A DNA stretch of 64,000 bases from Macrocybe gigantea. Taxonomy: Eukaryota > Basidiomycota > Agaricomycetes > Agaricales > Callistosporiaceae. The first letter of the stretch is position 1; each line of letters starts with the position of its first letter. A model generated the notes under the pieces. That model made no database searches. It was not told the origin of the DNA and was given only the letters and a program-made list of their open reading frames with translations. The stretch is from NCBI GenBank assembly GCA_011319805.1, contig SJRY01000261.1, positions 62,001-126,000 on the forward strand. The letters are read 5' to 3'. The translations under genes were made by a program, and so were the position numbers. Positions 60,026 through 64,000 of this stretch are shown here, piece by piece.

Positions 60026-62227
60026 AGCCGGAATTGTGAGGGGTTTGTGGAATAACGACCGCCCTTTTCTATAGGCCGGCATAGTGCCAGTACCTACCCC
60101 TCTTCCGTTATTCATTACTTTGCACTAGCGCCGCCGAACAGCGGAAGGGACCCATACTCGGTGCTGGAGGTCATCGGCAGTGCACACTGAAGCATCCTGT
60201 GTCCGTGTCCAGTTGGCATGTATTCCTCATTACAAACTATGCCCTGTAGAGCGAAGCGAAGCTACTTTGCCTCCAGACGCGTTTGAGCTTGAGCTCATGA
60301 GATCAGCCTCAGGAGCATGAACTGCATTCACAGAACGGGATGCCGTACCGGAAAACACTCATGCAGGGCGCAATACCTCCTATGAAACACCAACAGAAGA
60401 GCACAGCCTAAGGTCTCAATGAGCATGAAACAACGGTAACCTGAGTGTCACAGCAGCACCGTGGGCATCGTGTTCGACGAAGGACGAGGGAGTTTTCTTG
60501 GCTGTTCACATGACTCGTCAACATGGACGTCAACCACCACGTATGCAGAATGCGCGTCCGCTACATCCTTAGCACTTCCTTCGAATAGCCTCCTCAAAGG
60601 ACCACGAACGTTCATCCTTGTCAAATCACTGGACACCGCTTCGTTGGCGTTGTCGACTGGCCACATTTCAAAGGAGACGCGTTTCATCAGTTAACGAACT
60701 CCCGTACTTTTTGCCTGGGTCATAATAGTTCTAATAAATTATCAGTGCTAGATCCGCCACACTGCGGCCAAACTGGGCCTCCCCGTCTTTAGCGCTTCGA
60801 AGACTCGCGCTCGGATGTAATACTGAGACGTCACCAGGATCAGCTTACCCTTTTCAAATTGAATCATACCATATCACGACGGTTTCAATCATAGAGCAGC
60901 ATTCAGTCAGCATTCGGGATGCCTTTGCCACGTTCCTGGCTGGATCGACGTCATTCACGCCGCGAGGCCGTCTGATTGCGCGTCGTCCTGTCAGGGCAAC
61001 GATTACGAACCTGAGAATTCGGATATATCAACCTCTGTCGCTGGAAAGCCCTCTGTCTGTCTGTTTTTCCAACGAAATCTCTGTCGTTTGTCACAGCCTA
61101 GACAGGATGACTACACCGTCGTGCCGACATGCTCAAACTTGGAAAACGCCGAATGCAATGAAAGCTCGAAATTTCCAAGGATGATGCCTGTCCTTGGCCA
61201 CAGCATTCGCTTCCCGGGCCAACAAGAAACTGTTATATCTCAATTCACACCGCCACACAAGCAGGCACCAGCGTGTATATCTGTGCCATACATGTTCCGC
61301 GCCTCAGCTTTATGGTGATGTCCTGAAAACGCCCCCTTAATCTGACCGCAGTGATTTTCAACATGCCCAGCCGAACACCAGGTATACGCAGGTTCTGCTG
61401 AGCAAAAGGTCGCTACCTCTCACAGCACAGCTCTCACAGGAGCTTTAAACGAGAATGGTGGCTGATCCTATTCCGCGACCTCCTCAAATGCCAGCTTCCT
61501 AGCAATGATGCATGCCGCGAGAGTTGTGAACCCGCAGGCAAGTGTCCCGTGAGTCTGATCGCAGAGCGTTAGTATCTGATATGCCTGGTGCGCCAACAAT
61601 AGACGAATGATCGACGCATTGAATCGTCATTCTCTTTCCCGATGAACGTCTTGCACGACGCTTCCAAAGCTCGTGAGATGGCGAGGAAACTGTATTGTAG
61701 ACGGCGACTACGAGAACCAAGCTATTTGTCTTTCTGATCTTTAGATCGTGATCCACGCATTCAAACCCATCTACAATGCCTCTTGGGGGCACTATATATC
61801 AGCGATGGCATCATGGTTAATAAGTCGACGGGTGGAAGAGTCCTAGGCTGTGGCTGCCTAACCAACTGAACAAAAAGCATGTCAGCCACACTCTCAGTGC
61901 TGTCTTCAAATGCCGACCTTACCGCCACCAAACTGACAAAAAAAAAGGCATATATAATCACCAATTACGAACTCGTACAAGGGAAATTAACAAAAGCCAA
62001 AAATCCAAGGCCGTATCATGGTAAACGTAAGTAATACAACAACGCGTGAAAGGAAAGTCGTCAAAAGAGATCGCAAATGGAATCGTTGTCGTATTTTTTT
62101 TTCCGATTTTCGACGAAGACGTGAACAGGGAAAGCAATCAAAATGAGGGGGCATAATCCGCAGACGAACGGAGAAGATGGGTATAAATAGTGGGTGAAAA
62201 GGTAACATACACAGGGACGAGAGGTCT
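60026..62227. other. Intergenic, about 2.2 kb
   Basis: No frame here shows a domain, membrane segment or credible splice pattern, and overlapping open stretches on both strands near 60450-60700 cancel each other out. The left end is the promoter of the seven-helix gene. The right end is the 3' UTR of the stomatin-like gene. Confidence 0.5.
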
Positions 62228-63716
62228 TTACGTCTCGGAGACGGTATTGATGAGCGCCGCGCGGCCTGTGGCACCCATACCGGAGTCTCCGCCGATGGCG
62301 GCTTCGTTCTGGGCAATGGCATTGACGCCTGATCCAGATGCCTGATTCGCCATCTGAGCGACGAGATCGCTCTGGAGCTGCATGGGACGAAGATGACTTT
62401 GCTGCCGGCTGATTTGGACATTTGTTGTACTGGCAGACAGGCCTAAGCAACGGGCATTTTCAGATGGAAAGAAACAGGAAAGACTTACGAGCTTCGAGCT
62501 GGCGGATCTGCATGGCAGCCGGGGACGCGAGAATATCCGCCGCCTGGCGCATGAGTCTCGCGGCGTCGACCTCTGCGCGGGCGGCAATGACCTTGGATTC
62601 ACCGATTCTCTTCTGCTGTGCGGCAGACGAGAGCGAAGCAGAGACTTCGGGGCTGAATATGATATCCTTGATAAGGATGCCCTCGATCGCGACACCCCAC
62701 TTGTCGGCAACATCGCCGACAATTTCCGCGATCTCAAACGCGATAGCTTCGCGCTCGGTGACGACGCTCTGCACGGCGCGGGCGCCAACGACGTGACGCA
62801 GCGTGGTCTGTGCACGCTCAACGAGGGCCTGACGAAGGTCGCTGATGCCGAACGCGGCGCGATATGGGTTCACGATCTGGAAGTAGATGACGGAGTCGCT
62901 AGTCGGGGGCGCGTCAGGTGACGTATCAAGCCAGAAATGACGTACTCACATTTCGACGTTGACGTTGTCACGCGTTCTGAAGGACGTAAATTTAGCAGCC
63001 AGTCAAGGAAAAGAGGTTGTCGTTGTTAAAGAAGCTTACATCACCATCTGTCTGCCAATCGGGCTGATCTGGATTTTGACGTCGACGATGCGTAGCGACT
63101 CTGTGCAGACGTTCACCTGCACCAGACCGGGGTCGACCGACTTGTAGAACTGCCCAAACCGTGAGACCAGACCGACCGAGCCTGTGAACGATCAAAATGA
63201 AAAAAAAAAAGGTCCGTGGAATCAAAACGCTGGGAAATGCGGAGTCAGTGCGAGCGGCTTGCCTTGTTGAACATTACGGAAGGGGTTGGGGCATGGGCAG
63301 CATGGTATGGCGCCGAAGAAGCCGACGATGGAGCCCAGCCCTTGCAACAGGGAGCCATAGATGCCATGTGTGACCTCTCCCAGTCCAAGATCCTGCGAAT
63401 AAGAGGGCTAAGAAGAGTCGACATTCAGTCCAATAGTCTTCGTGAGCGCGCTCGAGGCAAGACGGCGCTCTCACCTGCATCTCCGCCCGCTTCAGCGGCT
63501 GAACATTGATCATGTGCGACTTGCCGTCCTGCCCGCCTATCGCTCGTCTGGGAGCCTGTGGGACGTCGTCCGTGACTGGCGAATTGTTGGGCATTTACAA
63601 TCGGAACTGGAGAATTAGGAGGTCTCACCGTGGGGAGCGGTGTGGTCGACGACGTTGCCATGGGATGACGTCGAGGCGGTCGGCGACATGCGCGCTTTGC
63701 TGTCTATCCCTGACAT
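62228..63716 (-). CDS. Stomatin-like SPFH-domain membrane protein
   Basis: Stomatin-type proteins form oligomeric rings on the inner face of membranes and organise lipids and channels. It starts MSGIDSKARMSPTAST, then after two introns DLGLGEVTHGIYGSLLQGLG, SIVGFFGAIPCCPCPNPF (a membrane-dipping hairpin with likely acylated cysteines). The SPFH domain has VNVCTESLRIVDVKIQISPI, NVNVEIDSVIYFQIVNPYRA, ALVERAQTTLRHVVGARAVQ and WGVAIEGILIKDIIFSPEVS. A helix with IGESKVIAARAEVDAARLMR follows. A last intron leads to MSKSAGSKVIFVP and then, one base out of frame, MQLQSDLVAQMANQ, ending LINTVSET at 62228. A base missing in the GGG at 62394-62396 explains the shift. The domain is otherwise complete. 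Confidence 0.9.
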
Positions 63717-64000
63717 GTTCGAGTACCAAAGCCTGGGTGAAGGAATGAAATCACTCGGGCAAAAAAGAAGCCTTTTTAAATTCTCAAGGGAATAGGTCCG
63801 CAGCAAGAAAGAAAGAGGAGGACGGAAGCCAAAAAGTCACAGGGCCATATTTTGAAACATGCTCAGGCGACTGACAACTGAATCAACGTCCCTTCTTTGC
63901 CGGCCGCGGCACTGCCAAATCGAGGGACGACGACCCAGAGCTTTCTATATATGTAAATAATTCGGCATCCTATCCCACCCTCGCCTACAAAAATGCTGTT
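63717..64000. promoter_or_regulatory. Upstream region of the stomatin-like gene
   Basis: It contains A-rich sequence near 63760-63820 that would suit the minus-strand promoter. A tatatatgtaaata stretch near 63945 could be a TATA element of a plus-strand gene beyond the window. Neither is proven. Confidence 0.35.

Noticed and set aside
60448..60694. Complementary open frames on both strands near 60.5 kb.
   Set aside because: Neither has a motif or splice support, and overlapping frames of this length arise by chance.

Overview
The window looks like nuclear DNA of a mushroom-forming basidiomycete (Agaricomycete). The genes are packed with short GT-AG introns of about 45-75 nt. There are two FunK1-type kinase genes and two basidiomycete-style seven-helix membrane proteins. 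The housekeeping genes (CDC7, RRP7, a UBP1-like protease, an NF1/IRA RasGAP, an SPFH/stomatin protein) read as fungal, and the transposons (chromodomain Gypsy, hAT, MULE) are types common in this group. All functional calls come from reading motifs; no database search was run.

Region 1 (1-12.7 kb) is a transposon graveyard. A Ty3/Gypsy chromovirus on the minus strand (1-6022, running off the left edge) abuts a decayed hAT element (6023-8401), probably because it inserted into it. Next comes a MULE bounded by 40-bp inverted repeats and a 9-bp target duplication (8746-12648). Gypsy and MULE coding frames are interrupted almost only by TGA stops where the family has arginine, the mark of CGA-to-TGA (CpG-to-TpG) mutation.

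Region 2 (12.7-34 kb) holds a tiny three-exon gene (13475-13850), a membrane-anchored ubiquitin protease (minus), an intron-containing tRNA-Arg(UCG), CDC7 kinase, FunK1 copy 1, RRP7, a WBP2-like GRAM protein (minus), a second tRNA-Arg(UCG), an inverted 3' fragment of CDC7, an inverted and broken FunK1 copy 2, and a DUF6533-like membrane protein (minus). The FunK1 copies share a nearly identical central block, introns included, but diverge at both ends. This suggests gene conversion or a recent partial duplication.

Region 3 (34-64 kb) is ordinary host sequence: a three-RRM RNA-binding protein (minus), a roughly 10-kb neurofibromin/IRA-type RasGAP gene, tRNA-Gly(GCC), a coiled-coil protein of unknown function, possible terminal exons of a minus-strand gene, an RGS-domain membrane protein, a seven-helix membrane protein (minus) and a stomatin-like protein (minus). 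RasGAP, RGS and the membrane proteins are all signalling parts, but nothing shows that they form a cluster.

Several conserved host genes need a single extra base to keep their frame, often in a homopolymer. I read this mainly as residual assembly error, so exon borders given here are approximate. I found no CRISPR, rRNA or prokaryote-type defence system. The most informative signals are the CGA-specific decay of the transposons, the self-priming signal of the Gypsy LTR, and the mosaic inverted duplication around CDC7/FunK1.
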